DNA of 64,000 bases, from NCBI RefSeq assembly GCF_022953055.1, contig NZ_JALJEJ010000003.1, positions 186,001 to 250,000 of the forward strand, in the 5' to 3' direction. A model generated the notes under the pieces. It did not search any database, was not told where the DNA came from, and was given only the letters and a program-made list of their open reading frames with translations. This document shows, piece after piece, positions 17,820-28,841 of the stretch (its first letter is position 1; each line of letters starts with the position of its first letter). The position numbers and the translations under genes were made by a program. The stretch is from Mucilaginibacter straminoryzae. Its GTDB lineage: Bacteria > Bacteroidota > Bacteroidia > Sphingobacteriales > Sphingobacteriaceae.

Positions 17820-18989
17820 ATGTTTCCTACGCTTTCAGATCTTATTCGCTACTTCACCGGGGCAAATATTCCGCTTCCGTTCCAGACCTTCGGCTTTTTT
17901 GTTGCCCTTGCTTTTATGGCAGCTTATTGGGCATTTGTTGAAGAATTTAAGCGGAAGGAAAAGCTGGGTTATATCCATCCTTTTGAGAAAACAGTTACTA
18001 TAGGTAAGCCCGCAGGTATAGCCGAATTAGTTAGCAATGGCTTCTTCGGTTTTATTGCCGGTTACAAGATCCTCGACGCTATCCTCAACTACCGAGACTT
18101 GGTGAACAGTCCGCAGGACTTTATTCTTTCTACCCGGGGCAATCTTTTAGGTGGTTTGTTGATGGGCGCAGGCTTTGTTTACTGGGCCTACCGCGACGGA
18201 AAGAAAAATGAACTTTCTGAACCCGTTACCAAACGCGTAACCGTGCACCCTTACGAACTGATGGGCAATATGCTGATCTGGGCGGCGGTATTTGGTTTCG
18301 CGGGAGCTAAAGTGTTTAATGCACTCGAGAACTGGAACGAATTTATGGCCGACCCGGTGGGAATGCTGATCGGCTTTAGTGGCTTAACATTCTATGGCGG
18401 CTTAATTTGTGGTGGCGCTGCGGTATTGTATATTGCTCATAACAACGGTATTTCGCCGCTTAAAATGCTGGATATTGGCGCGCCGGGTATGATGCTGGCC
18501 TACGGTGTAGGTCGCATCGGTTGCCAAATGGCTGGCGATGGTGATTGGGGCATCCCTAACTTAAACCCGAAACCCAATTGGTTAAGCTGGGCGCCAGACT
18601 GGATGTGGGCCTTCAAATATCCGCACAATGTAAATGGATCAGATCCGGGTAACCAGATCGCTAATTGCGTTGGTAAATACTGCAACGAATTAAAATTAGC
18701 CGTATACCCCACTCCTTTTTACGAAAGCGTAGTGTGTATCTTATTGTTCCTGCTCTTGTGGAGCCTTCGCGATCGTATTAAAACAACAGGCCTGATGTGG
18801 GGAATCTACCTCATCTTAAACGGCGTTGAAAGGTTCCTGGTTGAATTGATCCGTGTGAATACACGTTACCATGTCGCGGGGATTCCTTTTACCCAAGCCG
18901 AGTTAATATCTTCTTTACTGGTTATTGCGGGCATTGTTACTTGTGTAATAGTGCTTCGGAAAAAACAACCTATTACCAATGTCGGGTAA
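17820..18989 (+). CDS. lgt: Prolipoprotein diacylglyceryl transferase
   Basis: 389 aa integral membrane protein, longer than the ~270-290 aa of E. coli Lgt, as in other Bacteroidetes. The Lgt signature region is [14 protein letters not shown], a variant of the classical GRxGNFxNx[18 protein letters not shown] and the [11 protein letters not shown] motif near the C-terminus also fit. Seven or more membrane helices. It moves diacylglycerol from phosphatidylglycerol to the lipobox cysteine of prolipoproteins. A loop of ~45 residues after the signature (rich in Trp, Pro and Asn, two Cys) is inserted. Overlaps the next gene by 11 bases. Confidence 0.9.
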   Translation: MFPTLSDLIRYFTGANIPLPFQTFGFFVALAFMAAYWAFVEEFKRKEKLGYIHPFEKTVTIGKPAGIAELVSNGFFGFIAGYKILDAILNYRDLVNSPQDFILSTRGNLLGGLLMGAGFVYWAYRDGKKNELSEPVTKRVTVHPYELMGNMLIWAAVFGFAGAKVFNALENWNEFMADPVGMLIGFSGLTFYGGLICGGAAVLYIAHNNGISPLKMLDIGAPGMMLAYGVGRIGCQMAGDGDWGIPNLNPKPNWLSWAPDWMWAFKYPHNVNGSDPGNQIANCVGKYCNELKLAVYPTPFYESVVCILLFLLLWSLRDRIKTTGLMWGIYLILNGVERFLVELIRVNTRYHVAGIPFTQAELISSLLVIAGIVTCVIVLRKKQPITNVG

Positions 18990-19449
18990 TAGCATTTTTC
19001 AGCAATTGATGCGCAACCAGATTTTCAGGTTTGTTATTTCTGCCGGTACAGGTTTTTTGGTAGACATTATCGCGTACTACGTACTATATAATTTTGTATT
19101 TACAGCGCATAGCTACCAAATTATTAACCATAGCGTTAGCAACTATCTGCTGTCTCTGATCATTTCGTTTTTTATGGGGGTATTGGTCAACTTTCTGATC
19201 AACCGTTTTCTGGTTTTTTCAGAGTCTACCCTTGCGCCATACAAACAGGCCATTCGTTTTTTTTCGGTAGCTATTATCGGTTTTTTTGCCAATATGCTGG
19301 TGCTGAAATTCATGGTGACGATCGTACACCTTTATCCCCCGGTTGCACGTATTGCTGCTGCATTAAGCTTATTTTTTGCAAGCTTTTTTGTTCATAAACT
19401 ATTCTCATTCAATCTAAAGTTACGCCCAAATGCTGGAGAAAATAATTAA
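18979..19449 (+). CDS. GtrA-family membrane protein
   Basis: 156 aa with four membrane helices and the GtrA pattern [29 protein letters not shown] and [12 protein letters not shown]. The family are small flippase-like proteins linked to polyprenyl-phosphate-sugar translocation. Translation is probably coupled: it overlaps lgt by 11 bases and the following monophosphatase gene by 20 bases. A GT2 glycosyltransferase that could use it is at 14.7 kb, not in this operon. Confidence 0.85.
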   Translation: MSGNSIFQQLMRNQIFRFVISAGTGFLVDIIAYYVLYNFVFTAHSYQIINHSVSNYLLSLIISFFMGVLVNFLINRFLVFSESTLAPYKQAIRFFSVAIIGFFANMLVLKFMVTIVHLYPPVARIAAALSLFFASFFVHKLFSFNLKLRPNAGENN

Positions 19450-20227
19450 CCAGGTAATTGAAGTAGCCAAACAGGCCGGTGCATTTATCCGTGAGGAGCG
19501 CTTAAAGTTCGATCCAGATAAAATTGAGTACAAGGGCTTGAATGACCTGGTTTCGTATGTCGACAAAACAGCCGAAAGCATGATTGTGAAGGGGCTGGAA
19601 GTAATATTACCCGAAGCAGGTTTCCTGACGGAGGAGAAAACACTGAACCGTAAAGGCGAACGCTACAACTGGATTGTCGACCCGTTAGACGGCACTACTA
19701 ATTTCATCCACGGCGTACCTGTTTTTGCGGTGAGCATTGCTTTGACCGATAATAATGAGCCCGTTGCGGGAGTGGTATATGAAGTAAACCAGGACGAATG
19801 CTTTTATGGCTGGAAAGATGGCGGCGCTTACCTGAATGGGAAAAAGATCAACGTAAGCAAGGCGCCTAAAATTGCGGATACGCTTTTGGCCACCGGTTTC
19901 CCTTATTATGATTTTAAACGCCAAGGGCCATATATTGAATTGTTTACAGAACTGATGCAAAGCTGCCATGGCTTAAGGCGATTAGGCGCAGCATCTGTTG
20001 ATCTTGCATATACTGCTTGCGGCCGCTTTGATGGGTATTACGAATACAACCTTAAACCCTGGGATATTGCTGCCGGGGTGATCATTGTTCGCGAGGCCGG
20101 AGGCGATGTTACAGATTTTAATGGTGGCCAAAATCCGTTGGGTGATCTGACAAGTTGCGACGTAGTTGCCACCAACGGCCGTGTTACTACCGAACTGCTA
20201 AACACCATTCAAAAGTATTTTCAATAG
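19430..20227 (+). CDS. suhB: Inositol monophosphatase family protein (SuhB-like)
   Basis: 265 aa. Mg-dependent sugar-phosphate phosphatase fold with WIVDPLDGTTNFIHG (metal ligands), the upstream FLTEEK glutamate, and the C-terminal LKPWDIAAGVIIVREAGG. Hydrolyses myo-inositol 1-phosphate or related sugar phosphates; E. coli SuhB also acts in rRNA transcription, which cannot be assumed here. The ATG lies inside the end of the gtrA gene, so the lgt-gtrA-suhB run is a tight overlapping set. Confidence 0.9.
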   Translation: MLEKIINQVIEVAKQAGAFIREERLKFDPDKIEYKGLNDLVSYVDKTAESMIVKGLEVILPEAGFLTEEKTLNRKGERYNWIVDPLDGTTNFIHGVPVFAVSIALTDNNEPVAGVVYEVNQDECFYGWKDGGAYLNGKKINVSKAPKIADTLLATGFPYYDFKRQGPYIELFTELMQSCHGLRRLGAASVDLAYTACGRFDGYYEYNLKPWDIAAGVIIVREAGGDVTDFNGGQNPLGDLTSCDVVATNGRVTTELLNTIQKYFQ

Positions 20228-20270
20228 CAAAACCAGCCCTGAAATCAAGGTAATGTAAATTTAGTGCTAA

Positions 20271-21842
<1,572 letters not shown>

Positions 21843-21900
21843 AAGGTAGTTCAATAGTTCATTTGTTTATTGGTATTGCTTTTGTAAACTAAGCGTATTA

Positions 21901-22491
21901 ATGAACAAATGGACTTATCTACAAATGAATAACAAAAATATCCTCTTTTTCGGCGACAGTCTTACGGCCGGTTACGGCTTAGGCGATGTGCATAACGAGT
22001 CTTTCCCGGCGTTAATTCAGCAGAAGATCAAAGCGCATGGCCTAAATTACCAGGTAATAAATGCCGGCCTGAGTGGGGATACTTCATCCGGAGGGCTTAA
22101 TCGCTTAAATTATTGGTTAGGAAGGCAAGTTGATGTCTTCATTCTTGAACTGGGTATTAATGATATATTGAGAGGAATCCCTCCTGCTACTACCCATCAA
22201 AACCTTCAAACCATAATAGACCGGGTAAAAGAAAAGTATCCGGATGTTAAGCTGGCCTTAATGGGTATGCAGCTGCCTGCTTTTATTCCCGGTGCTTTTG
22301 CAGCAGAGTTTCGCAATATCTTCAGCAAGCTGGCCACCGCTAATCACATGGCTTTTGTCCCTTTCTTTCTGGAAGGTGTTGCCGGGATGCCGCACCTGAA
22401 TCTGCGCGACGGACTTCATCCTTCGGCTGCCGGTTACCGTATTATTGCTGATAAGGTATGGCCGGTTCTGCACCAAGTGTTGATTAGTTAA
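21901..22491 (+). CDS. SGNH/GDSL-type esterase (TesA-like arylesterase)
   Basis: 196 aa (188 from a second ATG at 21925, equally possible). SGNH blocks: I FFGDSLTAGYG with the nucleophile Ser, II AGLSGDTSSGG, III ELGINDILRG, V DGLHPSAAGY with the catalytic Asp/His pair. No signal peptide, so probably cytoplasmic, unlike E. coli TesA. Acts on small esters or acyl chains; substrate unknown. Confidence 0.88.
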   Translation: MNKWTYLQMNNKNILFFGDSLTAGYGLGDVHNESFPALIQQKIKAHGLNYQVINAGLSGDTSSGGLNRLNYWLGRQVDVFILELGINDILRGIPPATTHQNLQTIIDRVKEKYPDVKLALMGMQLPAFIPGAFAAEFRNIFSKLATANHMAFVPFFLEGVAGMPHLNLRDGLHPSAAGYRIIADKVWPVLHQVLIS

Positions 22492-22543
22492 TTTGCCCGT
22501 ACAACTTTTTATTGGTTACTTACAACATCCTTACAACCTTAAC

Positions 22544-23128
22544 ATGAAAGCTATCAGCGTATTTTGTGGCGCCAACTTTAACGGAGATCCTTTTCTTAAA
22601 GCAGCAATTGATGAACTTGCCGACGTAATGGTGGCTAAAGATATCACGCTGGTTTTTGGCGGTGGGCGTGTCGGCGTGATGGGCTTGCTTGCAGATGCAG
22701 TGCTCTCCCGCGGCGGAAAGGCAATCGGCGTAATCCCGAAGTTTTTAATGGATAAGGAGGTTGGTCATAAAGGCTTAACCGAACTACATATTGTAGAGAA
22801 TATGCACCAGCGTAAACAAATGATGACCGATTTGTGCGAGGGTGTTATTATGTTGCCCGGCGGCTTCGGTACGCTTGAAGAATTCTTTGAAGTACTAACC
22901 TGGTTGCAATTAGGGCTTCACCAAAATCCTGTAGGTTTATTGAACGTGAACGGTTTTTACGACTTTTTACTGCAACAAATGGATGTAATGGTTGAAAGGA
23001 AGTTTTTAAAACCGGCAAACAGGCAGTTGATTATTACCTCGTCTAATTCTATAGAATTGATAGACCTGATGAGTAAATTTGATGCTTCACCCGAGGAAGT
23101 GTGGTTCCGGGACCGTAACCTAACCTAA
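22544..23128 (+). CDS. LOG-family protein (TIGR00730; cytokinin-type phosphoribohydrolase fold)
   Basis: 194 aa from the ATG at 22544; the frame is open upstream to a TTG at 22493 but family members begin at MKAISVFCG. Rossmann-like fold with the nucleotide site FGGGRVGVMG and the catalytic motif LPGGFGTLEEFFEV (PGGxGTxxE), which marks enzymes cleaving N6-modified AMP or AMP to free base plus ribose 5-phosphate. In non-plant bacteria the physiological substrate is unclear. The stop overlaps the convergent small gene by 4 bases. Confidence 0.88.
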   Translation: MKAISVFCGANFNGDPFLKAAIDELADVMVAKDITLVFGGGRVGVMGLLADAVLSRGGKAIGVIPKFLMDKEVGHKGLTELHIVENMHQRKQMMTDLCEGVIMLPGGFGTLEEFFEVLTWLQLGLHQNPVGLLNVNGFYDFLLQQMDVMVERKFLKPANRQLIITSSNSIELIDLMSKFDASPEEVWFRDRNLT

Positions 23129-23379
23129 TTGGTAGTAATCTCTCTTACACCGGTGCCCAAAATTTCGGGTAATGGCGCGCAATTGCTCCAGTTATCTACC
23201 AGGTTTTGTATTTGAATAATTCTTTTCGCCAGCTTTTTCATTTTATGATATCGTTTCAAGGTTTTAGCATAGGTATCATCCACTCCTAACCAGTCAAACT
23301 GGATGTGCCGGTCAAGCTCTGCCTTCTTTTCACTTTGTTCTGCCAGTAAACAGGCCATCAAATCGGTGTGATAAATCAT
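23125..23379 (-). CDS. Small hypothetical protein, downstream of XRE-like gene
   Basis: 84 aa, not recognised. Mostly helical and charged, with a basic stretch (LKRYHKMKKLAKRII) and no signal peptide or membrane segment. It starts three bases after the stop of the 102-aa gene, so the two form a unit. Whether they act together is inference. Confidence 0.55.
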   Translation of the reverse strand: MIYHTDLMACLLAEQSEKKAELDRHIQFDWLGVDDTYAKTLKRYHKMKKLAKRIIQIQNLVDNWSNCAPLPEILGTGVREITTN

Positions 23380-23382
23380 AGG

Positions 23383-23691
23383 TCATTTTGATTTTCGTTT
23401 AATTTTCTGGGGAGCTGGCTGATTTTCGAGACCGAGGGTTTTAATTGGTTCGATATCGTAAAAAAAGTTTTGTAACTCACCGGGGCCAAGTGCGAACAAT
23501 TTCTCGAGCAATACTACTTTTTCGTGCGGAATGTCCTGCTTATCATCGAATTTGATTTTTCGATAATTGCTAAATGTTTTTGAACTTACATTTAAAATCT
23601 GCGGTATCAGTAGCTGGGCTTTGCGATAGTCTCTTACAGATAATTGACCAAGCAGTTCGTCAATCCTGTATTTAAGCAGGGTTTTTTGCAT
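23383..23691 (-). CDS. Small XRE-like regulator
   Basis: 102 aa. Looks like a compact helix-turn-helix domain: LLIPQILNVSSKTFSNYRKI resembles the recognition region of XRE-like proteins, followed by DIPHEKVVLLEKLFALGPGEL, a pattern also seen in Cro/C1-type domains, and a basic tail (PQKIKRKSK). Divergent from another XRE regulator gene at 23810 with ~118 bases of AT-rich sequence between. DNA binding is inferred. Confidence 0.6.
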   Translation of the reverse strand: MQKTLLKYRIDELLGQLSVRDYRKAQLLIPQILNVSSKTFSNYRKIKFDDKQDIPHEKVVLLEKLFALGPGELQNFFYDIEPIKTLGLENQPAPQKIKRKSK

Positions 23692-23809
23692 AGGTTTTCA
23701 GTATCGGCAAATATTTTCTATGTTTAGGAAAATTTTTGCTGCACTAAACTATATTAAAGTTAAGTAATAGCAAATTTTAATTCAAACTTTTTTATAGGGA
23801 ACTCTGCAT

Positions 23810-24199
23810 ATGCCTGACAATCAAAAGGATATTTTTTTTACAACAATAGAGAGTAAGATCCGGTTATTGGCAAAGCAGCGGAAGATCACTCTCTCAGAGT
23901 TGTCTTCTGCAATCGGGATGACCGAAGCCGGTTTTTACAAGATGTTGTCTACTGATAGTATCAAGGTAAAAACCTTAAAAAAAATAGCCGAGGCACTACA
24001 TCAACCTATTGTTGTCTTCTTTGAAGAAGAAAAAACCTATAAAACAGATAGCTATAAAGAATATCCACCTATAGCTTTAGCGGCAGAACCCGAATCACAA
24101 TATCTGAACGAAAAAGAAACGCTGAAGAAGCACATAGAGCTATTGGAGAGCCAGATTTCTGACAAAAACAAGATCATTGAATTGCTGAGCAAGAAATAG
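23810..24199 (+). CDS. XRE-family regulator with C-terminal coiled coil
   Basis: 129 aa. N-terminal Cro/C1 helix-turn-helix (about residues 12-70: LAKQRKITLSELSSAIGMTE, then FYKMLSTDSIKVKTLKKIAEAL), a proline-containing linker, and a C-terminal heptad stretch (ETLKKHIELLESQISDKNKI) that should dimerise. This domain pair is frequent in Bacteroidetes. Divergent from the other small XRE-like gene, so it may control the shared intergenic region. Confidence 0.85.
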   Translation: MPDNQKDIFFTTIESKIRLLAKQRKITLSELSSAIGMTEAGFYKMLSTDSIKVKTLKKIAEALHQPIVVFFEEEKTYKTDSYKEYPPIALAAEPESQYLNEKETLKKHIELLESQISDKNKIIELLSKK

Positions 24200-24404
24200 C
24201 TTTTGCAAGCTACGTCAGTCGTCTTTTAGTAAACAGCTGGAGTGCATTCGCTTTTGTAATATATTTTTTACACAAATAAATAATCAACATTATCAGCATC
24301 TCCGTTTTCTTGATACTTATTTAACGATGATCCTCAAAGTGTGTTTGCAATTATTTAAGGTAGCTCATCTGCTGTTTAAAACTTATTCTGTAAATACTCA
24401 ATGC

Positions 24405-24412
24405 TAATTTTG
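24405..24412 (+). promoter_or_regulatory. -7 box TAATTTTG for the DUF4442 gene
   Basis: Exact TAnnTTTG ending 11 bases before the ATG at 24424; short leader predicted. Probably drives DUF4442-GNAT-AlbA genes. Confidence 0.6.
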
Positions 24413-24423
24413 ATATTAGCAGC

Positions 24424-24900
24424 ATGTCTATCGGAGCTTCTGCGTTAAAATGGGCGTTACGGTTTTATCCGCCAATGTTCCTTCAACGCGTTTGGGTGCA
24501 GGATATCGCTAAGGATTTCAGGTCGGCTAGCGTAAAACTCAACAAGAGCCTGTTAAACCGTAATTACAACAACTCAATTTTTGGCGGAACTATTTTCGCG
24601 GCAGCTGACCCCTTCTACCCTGTTCTTTTTTACCAGATCTTTACAAAAAAGGGGTACAAAGTAATTGTATGGAGTAAATCGGCAGAGATACAGTTTATTA
24701 AGCCGGGCGCTACTGATCTTTTTTTTGCCATTAATATCAGCGAAACTGATATTGCCGATGCCGAACAACTATTGCTGAATGAAGGCAAATTTGTTAAGCC
24801 ATTTTTGATAGAGGTGTTCAACACAAGCGGTGAACTTTGCGTTACTGTAAGTATTGAAGTTTATATTCGCGACCTTAACTTTATAAATGCCACGACCTGA
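24424..24900 (+). CDS. DUF4442 hotdog-fold protein
   Basis: 158 aa. Hotdog-type thioesterase-like family DUF4442: central NNSIFGGTIFAAADPFYPVL is the helix plus HGG-like turn region, followed by beta-rich GYKVIVWSKSAEIQFIKPG. Members are often annotated as acyl-CoA thioesterase-like without proven substrate. Three bases separate it from the GNAT gene; likely one transcript. Confidence 0.82.
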   Translation: MSIGASALKWALRFYPPMFLQRVWVQDIAKDFRSASVKLNKSLLNRNYNNSIFGGTIFAAADPFYPVLFYQIFTKKGYKVIVWSKSAEIQFIKPGATDLFFAINISETDIADAEQLLLNEGKFVKPFLIEVFNTSGELCVTVSIEVYIRDLNFINATT

Positions 24901-24903
24901 ACT

Positions 24904-25356
24904 ATGTCAATACAAACTAATAATACTGATAACGCTGATGATGGATACATCATTTCAACTGATCCTGCGTTAGTAGATATCGGGAAAGCTTATGATTTTT
25001 TGATCAATGAATCTTACTGGGCAGCAGGTTTACAGCTTGAGCGTTTTGAACGTGCAGTGAAGAACTCGATGTGTTTTAGTGTTTGCAAAGATGGCGAATT
25101 TGCCGGGTTAGCACGTGTGATTACCGATAAAGCTTCTTTCGCCTATATATGCGACGTATTTATCCTAAAAGAACATCGTGGCAAGGGACTTGGCAAACGC
25201 TTGATGGATGCGGTGGTTAACCATCCGGAGTTGGATGGGTTAAGAAGATGGCTGCTCGCAACGCTTGATGCACACGGCTTATATGAGCAGTTTGGCTTTA
25301 GCGCCTTGGAGAACATCGACAGATGGATGCAGAAATATAAGCCGTATACTACTTAA
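24904..25356 (+). CDS. GNAT-family N-acetyltransferase
   Basis: 150 aa. Acetyl-CoA-binding motif A with VFILKEHRGKGLGKRLMDAV (RGKGLG pyrophosphate loop), motif B around LLATLDAHGLYEQFGF. Small GNAT of unknown substrate. In a run with DUF4442 upstream and the AlbA gene 17 bases downstream. Confidence 0.88.
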   Translation: MSIQTNNTDNADDGYIISTDPALVDIGKAYDFLINESYWAAGLQLERFERAVKNSMCFSVCKDGEFAGLARVITDKASFAYICDVFILKEHRGKGLGKRLMDAVVNHPELDGLRRWLLATLDAHGLYEQFGFSALENIDRWMQKYKPYTT

Positions 25357-25373
25357 CAGAACGGAGGCAATGA

Positions 25374-25997
25374 ATGAACATCAGGAAACTGATATATGAA
25401 GGTGAAGGTGTTACGCAGGATTTTAAAAAAACGATAACCAGCTGCGAGAAGATCGCTAAGACGATGGTTTCGTTTGCCAATAATAAAGGTGGCCGTTTGC
25501 TGATTGGGGTGATGGACGATGGCTCTATCAAAGGGGTAAAATCTGAAGATGAAGAGCGCTACATGATTACCAGGGCTGCGCACTTTTACGCCAAACCTGC
25601 GCTTGAGCCCGCCTTTGAAGAGATCTATGTAGATGATAAACTGGTTCTGGTTGTAGATATAGAGGAAAGCGACAGCAAACCGCACTACGCCCTGGGTGAA
25701 GACGGCAAATGGTGGGTTTATGTACGCGTGAAGGACAAGAGCGTACTGGCCAGCAAAATTGTAGTGGATGTTTTAAAAAGGTCTGGTGCTGAAAATGGTG
25801 TGCTGATTAAATATTCATCAAAAGAAAAAGCATTACTTGAATACCTGGATACGCACGAGCGCATTACTGTTAAGGAGTATTGCGAGCTATTAAACCTTAG
25901 TCGCCGAAGAGCCCAGCGGATACTGGTGAACCTGGTTTTATCAGGTGTGATAAAGGTGCATACTACAGAGAAAGAAGAGTTTTATACAGCTGGTTAA
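25374..25997 (+). CDS. AlbA_2/Schlafen-like ATP-binding domain protein with winged helix
   Basis: 207 aa. N-terminal AlbA_2 (Schlafen-type) domain: EGVTQDFKK, FANNKGGRLLIGVMDDGSIKGV, and ADD-like KPHYALGEDGKWWVYVRVKD; C-terminal winged helix (about residues 145-200: YLDTHERITVKEYCELLNLS, then RRRAQRILVNLVLSG). Family members bind nucleic acid and are often regulators; nuclease activity is known only for some animal Schlafens. Downstream of GNAT. Confidence 0.82.
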   Translation: MNIRKLIYEGEGVTQDFKKTITSCEKIAKTMVSFANNKGGRLLIGVMDDGSIKGVKSEDEERYMITRAAHFYAKPALEPAFEEIYVDDKLVLVVDIEESDSKPHYALGEDGKWWVYVRVKDKSVLASKIVVDVLKRSGAENGVLIKYSSKEKALLEYLDTHERITVKEYCELLNLSRRRAQRILVNLVLSGVIKVHTTEKEEFYTAG

Positions 25998-26015
25998 GGC
26001 TATGTAGAAAAGCCG

Positions 26016-26023
26016 TACTTTTG
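26016..26023 (+). promoter_or_regulatory. -7 box TACTTTTG for the MATE gene
   Basis: Exact TAnnTTTG, 23 bases before the ATG at 26047. Confidence 0.55.
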
Positions 26024-26046
26024 TCGGTTCAAAAATCCGGCAAGCC

Positions 26047-27426
26047 ATGAAACGTTACTTCGCTCAATACAAATCACATTACAGGGACAACCTTAAACTG
26101 GCTATCCCCGTAGTGATCTCGCAATTGGGTCATATCCTGGTGCAAACGTCAGATAGTATCATTGTTGGTCATTTTGCCGGCACAATAGCCCTTGCTGCCG
26201 TGGCGCTGGTAAATAGCCTTTTTATCATCATCATGATGGTCGGTATTGGTATATCTTATGGCCTTACCCCGCTCGTTGCCCAGCAAAATGGCAAGCAGAA
26301 CTTCGAAGAGTGTGGCAAGCTTTTAGCAAACAGCTTGCTGATTAACCTCTTTACCGGGGCGATCTTGTTTACAACCATATATACCGGTGCGATGCTGCTG
26401 CTTGATCATTTACATCAAACACCCGAAGTTGTAGCACAGGCTAAACCATTTTTACTAATCATGGGGCTTTCGGTATTCCCGATGCTGATCTTCAACACCT
26501 TTAAGCAGTTTACCGAAGGATTGGGATTCACCAAACAAGCCATGAGCATTTCCATTTGGGGAAACGTGATCAATATTGTTGTTGGTGTGATACTGGTGAA
26601 AGGGATGTTCGGCATCAAACCGATGGGGGTACGCGGTGCAGGTTTCAGTACCCTGACAGATCGTTGTATTATGGCAGTAGTAATGGCTTATTATGTGTTC
26701 AAATCTGCAAACTTTAAAAAATATCTGGTTGGATTTAAGCGCCATTTCATTACCTGGGCACGTATGCGGGAGATTCTGAAAATCGGCGGACCGGTTGCCA
26801 TGCAGTATACATTTGAAGTAAGTGCATTCGGCGGGGCGGCTATCATTGTAGGGACGATCGGAGCTGCACCACAGGCTGCGCACCAGGTAGCGCTGAACCT
26901 GGCTTCCATCACTTATATGATGGCCAGCGGCGTGTCTGCTGCGGCTGCAATTAAATCAGGTAATTATTTCGGGGCAAAAAAATATACGGATCTGCGTAGT
27001 TCTGCTATTGCAAGCTATCACGTAGTGCTGGTGTTTATGTCGGTTACGGCATTGTTGTTCACACTTTTTAACCGCCTGCTACCATGGATTTACACGAGTG
27101 ATCAGCAGGTTATCGGGATCGCCGCGGAGTTACTACTGATTGCGGCCGTATTCCAGCTTTTTGATGGGGCGCAGGTAATTGGCTTAGGTGTATTGCGTGG
27201 TATGGGTGATGTAAACATCCCCACAGTGATTACCTTCCTGGCTTACTGGGTAATTGGTATACCCGTAGGATACGTTTTGGGCTTGCACTTTGGCATGGGT
27301 GTTGAAGGGGTGTGGTATGGTTTAGTCGCGGGCCTGCTTACAGCAGCCATATTATTGTATATCCGTTTCAATAAAATCAGCGCGCATCATCAGTATCAAG
27401 AACAAGTTATTATCGCGCAAGACTGA
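26047..27426 (+). CDS. MATE-family efflux transporter
   Basis: 459 aa, 12 membrane helices in two six-helix halves, with MATE signature stretches LAIPVVISQLGHILVQTSD (helix 1) and GGPVAMQYTFEVSAFGGAA (helix 7). Exports cationic drugs or metabolites with Na+ or H+ gradients; substrate unknown. Its TGA stop shares the A with the ATG of the next gene (TGATG), so translation is coupled. Confidence 0.92.
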   Translation: MKRYFAQYKSHYRDNLKLAIPVVISQLGHILVQTSDSIIVGHFAGTIALAAVALVNSLFIIIMMVGIGISYGLTPLVAQQNGKQNFEECGKLLANSLLINLFTGAILFTTIYTGAMLLLDHLHQTPEVVAQAKPFLLIMGLSVFPMLIFNTFKQFTEGLGFTKQAMSISIWGNVINIVVGVILVKGMFGIKPMGVRGAGFSTLTDRCIMAVVMAYYVFKSANFKKYLVGFKRHFITWARMREILKIGGPVAMQYTFEVSAFGGAAIIVGTIGAAPQAAHQVALNLASITYMMASGVSAAAAIKSGNYFGAKKYTDLRSSAIASYHVVLVFMSVTALLFTLFNRLLPWIYTSDQQVIGIAAELLLIAAVFQLFDGAQVIGLGVLRGMGDVNIPTVITFLAYWVIGIPVGYVLGLHFGMGVEGVWYGLVAGLLTAAILLYIRFNKISAHHQYQEQVIIAQD

Positions 27427-27941
27427 TGGACGGTTCAACTTCAAATCCGCTTATACTTACACTACAATTAGAGGATTCTGTTCAGGCGTACTTTAACCAG
27501 CTCCGGAAAGCTTATTTCCCTGCTGAACGAAATTACCTTGATGCACACCTCACCATGTTTCATCATCTACCAGCGCATGAAAAACAAATCGTGACGGATA
27601 TTGAATATACCACTTCACAAAATGCCGAATTTAGATTAACTGCATCTGCTGTAGTAGGTATTGGTAACGGCGTTGCGTTTAAAATAGTAAGCGAAGAGTT
27701 AGCGCAAATGCACCGGCTGTTACAGCAGCAATGGCACGAATGGTTAATCCCCCAGGATCGGCAAAAGCTTTGGCCGCACATCACCGTGCAGAACAAGGTA
27801 TCACCAGAAGTAGCAAAAAATCTGAAGGAACAGCTTGAAGAAAATTTCCAGCCCTTTGAATTTAAAGCTACGGGATTAAGCTTGTGGGAATATTTGGGCA
27901 GGCCCTGGAAGTCTATCAGAAACTATCAGTTTCAGAAGTAA
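27426..27941 (+). CDS. 2'-5' RNA ligase/2H phosphoesterase superfamily protein
   Basis: 171 aa with the two HxTx motifs of the 2H superfamily: HLTM (in DAHLTMFHHL) and HITV (in LWPHITVQNKV). Enzymes of this fold cleave or form 2'-5' or cyclic phosphates in RNA or small nucleotides; the actual substrate is unknown. Overlaps the MATE gene by one base and the convergent HDAC-like gene by ten. Confidence 0.88.
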   Translation: MDGSTSNPLILTLQLEDSVQAYFNQLRKAYFPAERNYLDAHLTMFHHLPAHEKQIVTDIEYTTSQNAEFRLTASAVVGIGNGVAFKIVSEELAQMHRLLQQQWHEWLIPQDRQKLWPHITVQNKVSPEVAKNLKEQLEENFQPFEFKATGLSLWEYLGRPWKSIRNYQFQK

Positions 27942-28834
27942 AGATCATTAGCCAGTCGGTAGGTATTGCAATGCGCTTCAACAATATCCCGGATATCTGG
28001 CGAGTAGCCCCCACCCATACTTACCTGTACCGGAATGTTATTTAACTTACACTGTTCCAGTACAAATAAATCCCTCGCCTTACAATCTTCTTTAGTTAAT
28101 TTTAGCCGCCCAAGTTTGTCACTTTCCAGAACGTCCACTCCTGAAAGATAAAATATAAAATCGGGTTTTTGTTGCCGGATTAGTTCTGGCAATACATTAT
28201 ACAGTACACCTAAATATTCTTCTCCAACTGTTGCATCTTTCAAAGGCACATCCAGATCTGACTTTTCTTTTCTGTAGGGGAAGTTATTTGCCCCGTGCAT
28301 AGAGAAGGTAAAAACGCGGTCCTCGTTTTGAAAAATCTCTGCCGTTCCGTTCCCCTGGTGTACATCAAGGTCGACGATTAATACGGACTTTGCCAGGCCA
28401 TGTTTCAGTAAATAATTAGCAGCGATAGCCTGATCATTCAACAGGCAGAATCCTTCGCCCCAATTACTACCGGCATGGTGGGTGCCGCCAGCTACATTAA
28501 AAGCAATGCCATTTTCAAAAGCGTAATGGCAACCATCAATTGTTCCTTTAGCGATGCGGATTTCCCGCTCTACTAACCTTGCGGATAAAGGAAAGCCTGT
28601 ACGCCTTTGCTCCTTTGGTGGCAGTGTCAGGTCGCGGAGCTGTTCCCAGTAGTCGCGCGCATGTGTCAGTAGAATCGTTTCTTCATCAAACGGATCAGGT
28701 GAAAAAAGGTTGTCTTTGGTGATGGTGCCCTCATGCAGCAACTGCTCTGGGATCAGCTCGTATTTTAACATCGGGAAACGGTGCCTCGGCGGCAGCGGAT
28801 GCGCATAAATAGGATCAAAGGCAATCTTTAACAT
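27932..28834 (-). CDS. Histone deacetylase-family protein (class II/AcuC-like)
   Basis: 300 aa. Zn-dependent deacetylase fold with GGTHHAG (the His pair), VDLDVHQGNGTAEIF (metal Asp/His), and FYLSGVDVLESDKLG (second metal Asp); GGGYS at the end. Bacterial homologues deacetylate small acetylated amines or acetyl-lysine; substrate not predictable. Seven bases downstream of kynU, so cotranscribed. Confidence 0.9.
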   Translation of the reverse strand: MLKIAFDPIYAHPLPPRHRFPMLKYELIPEQLLHEGTITKDNLFSPDPFDEETILLTHARDYWEQLRDLTLPPKEQRRTGFPLSARLVEREIRIAKGTIDGCHYAFENGIAFNVAGGTHHAGSNWGEGFCLLNDQAIAANYLLKHGLAKSVLIVDLDVHQGNGTAEIFQNEDRVFTFSMHGANNFPYRKEKSDLDVPLKDATVGEEYLGVLYNVLPELIRQQKPDFIFYLSGVDVLESDKLGRLKLTKEDCKARDLFVLEQCKLNNIPVQVSMGGGYSPDIRDIVEAHCNTYRLANDLYF

Positions 28835-28841
28835 CTAATGC

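Noticed and set aside
23125..23691. Confirmed toxin-antitoxin module
   Set aside because: Layout is suggestive, but the small protein has no toxin motif; listed only as an uncertain pair.
24574..24824. Two minus-strand ORFs of 64 aa within the DUF4442 gene
   Set aside because: Antisense shadows; overlapping each other and without any recognisable domain.
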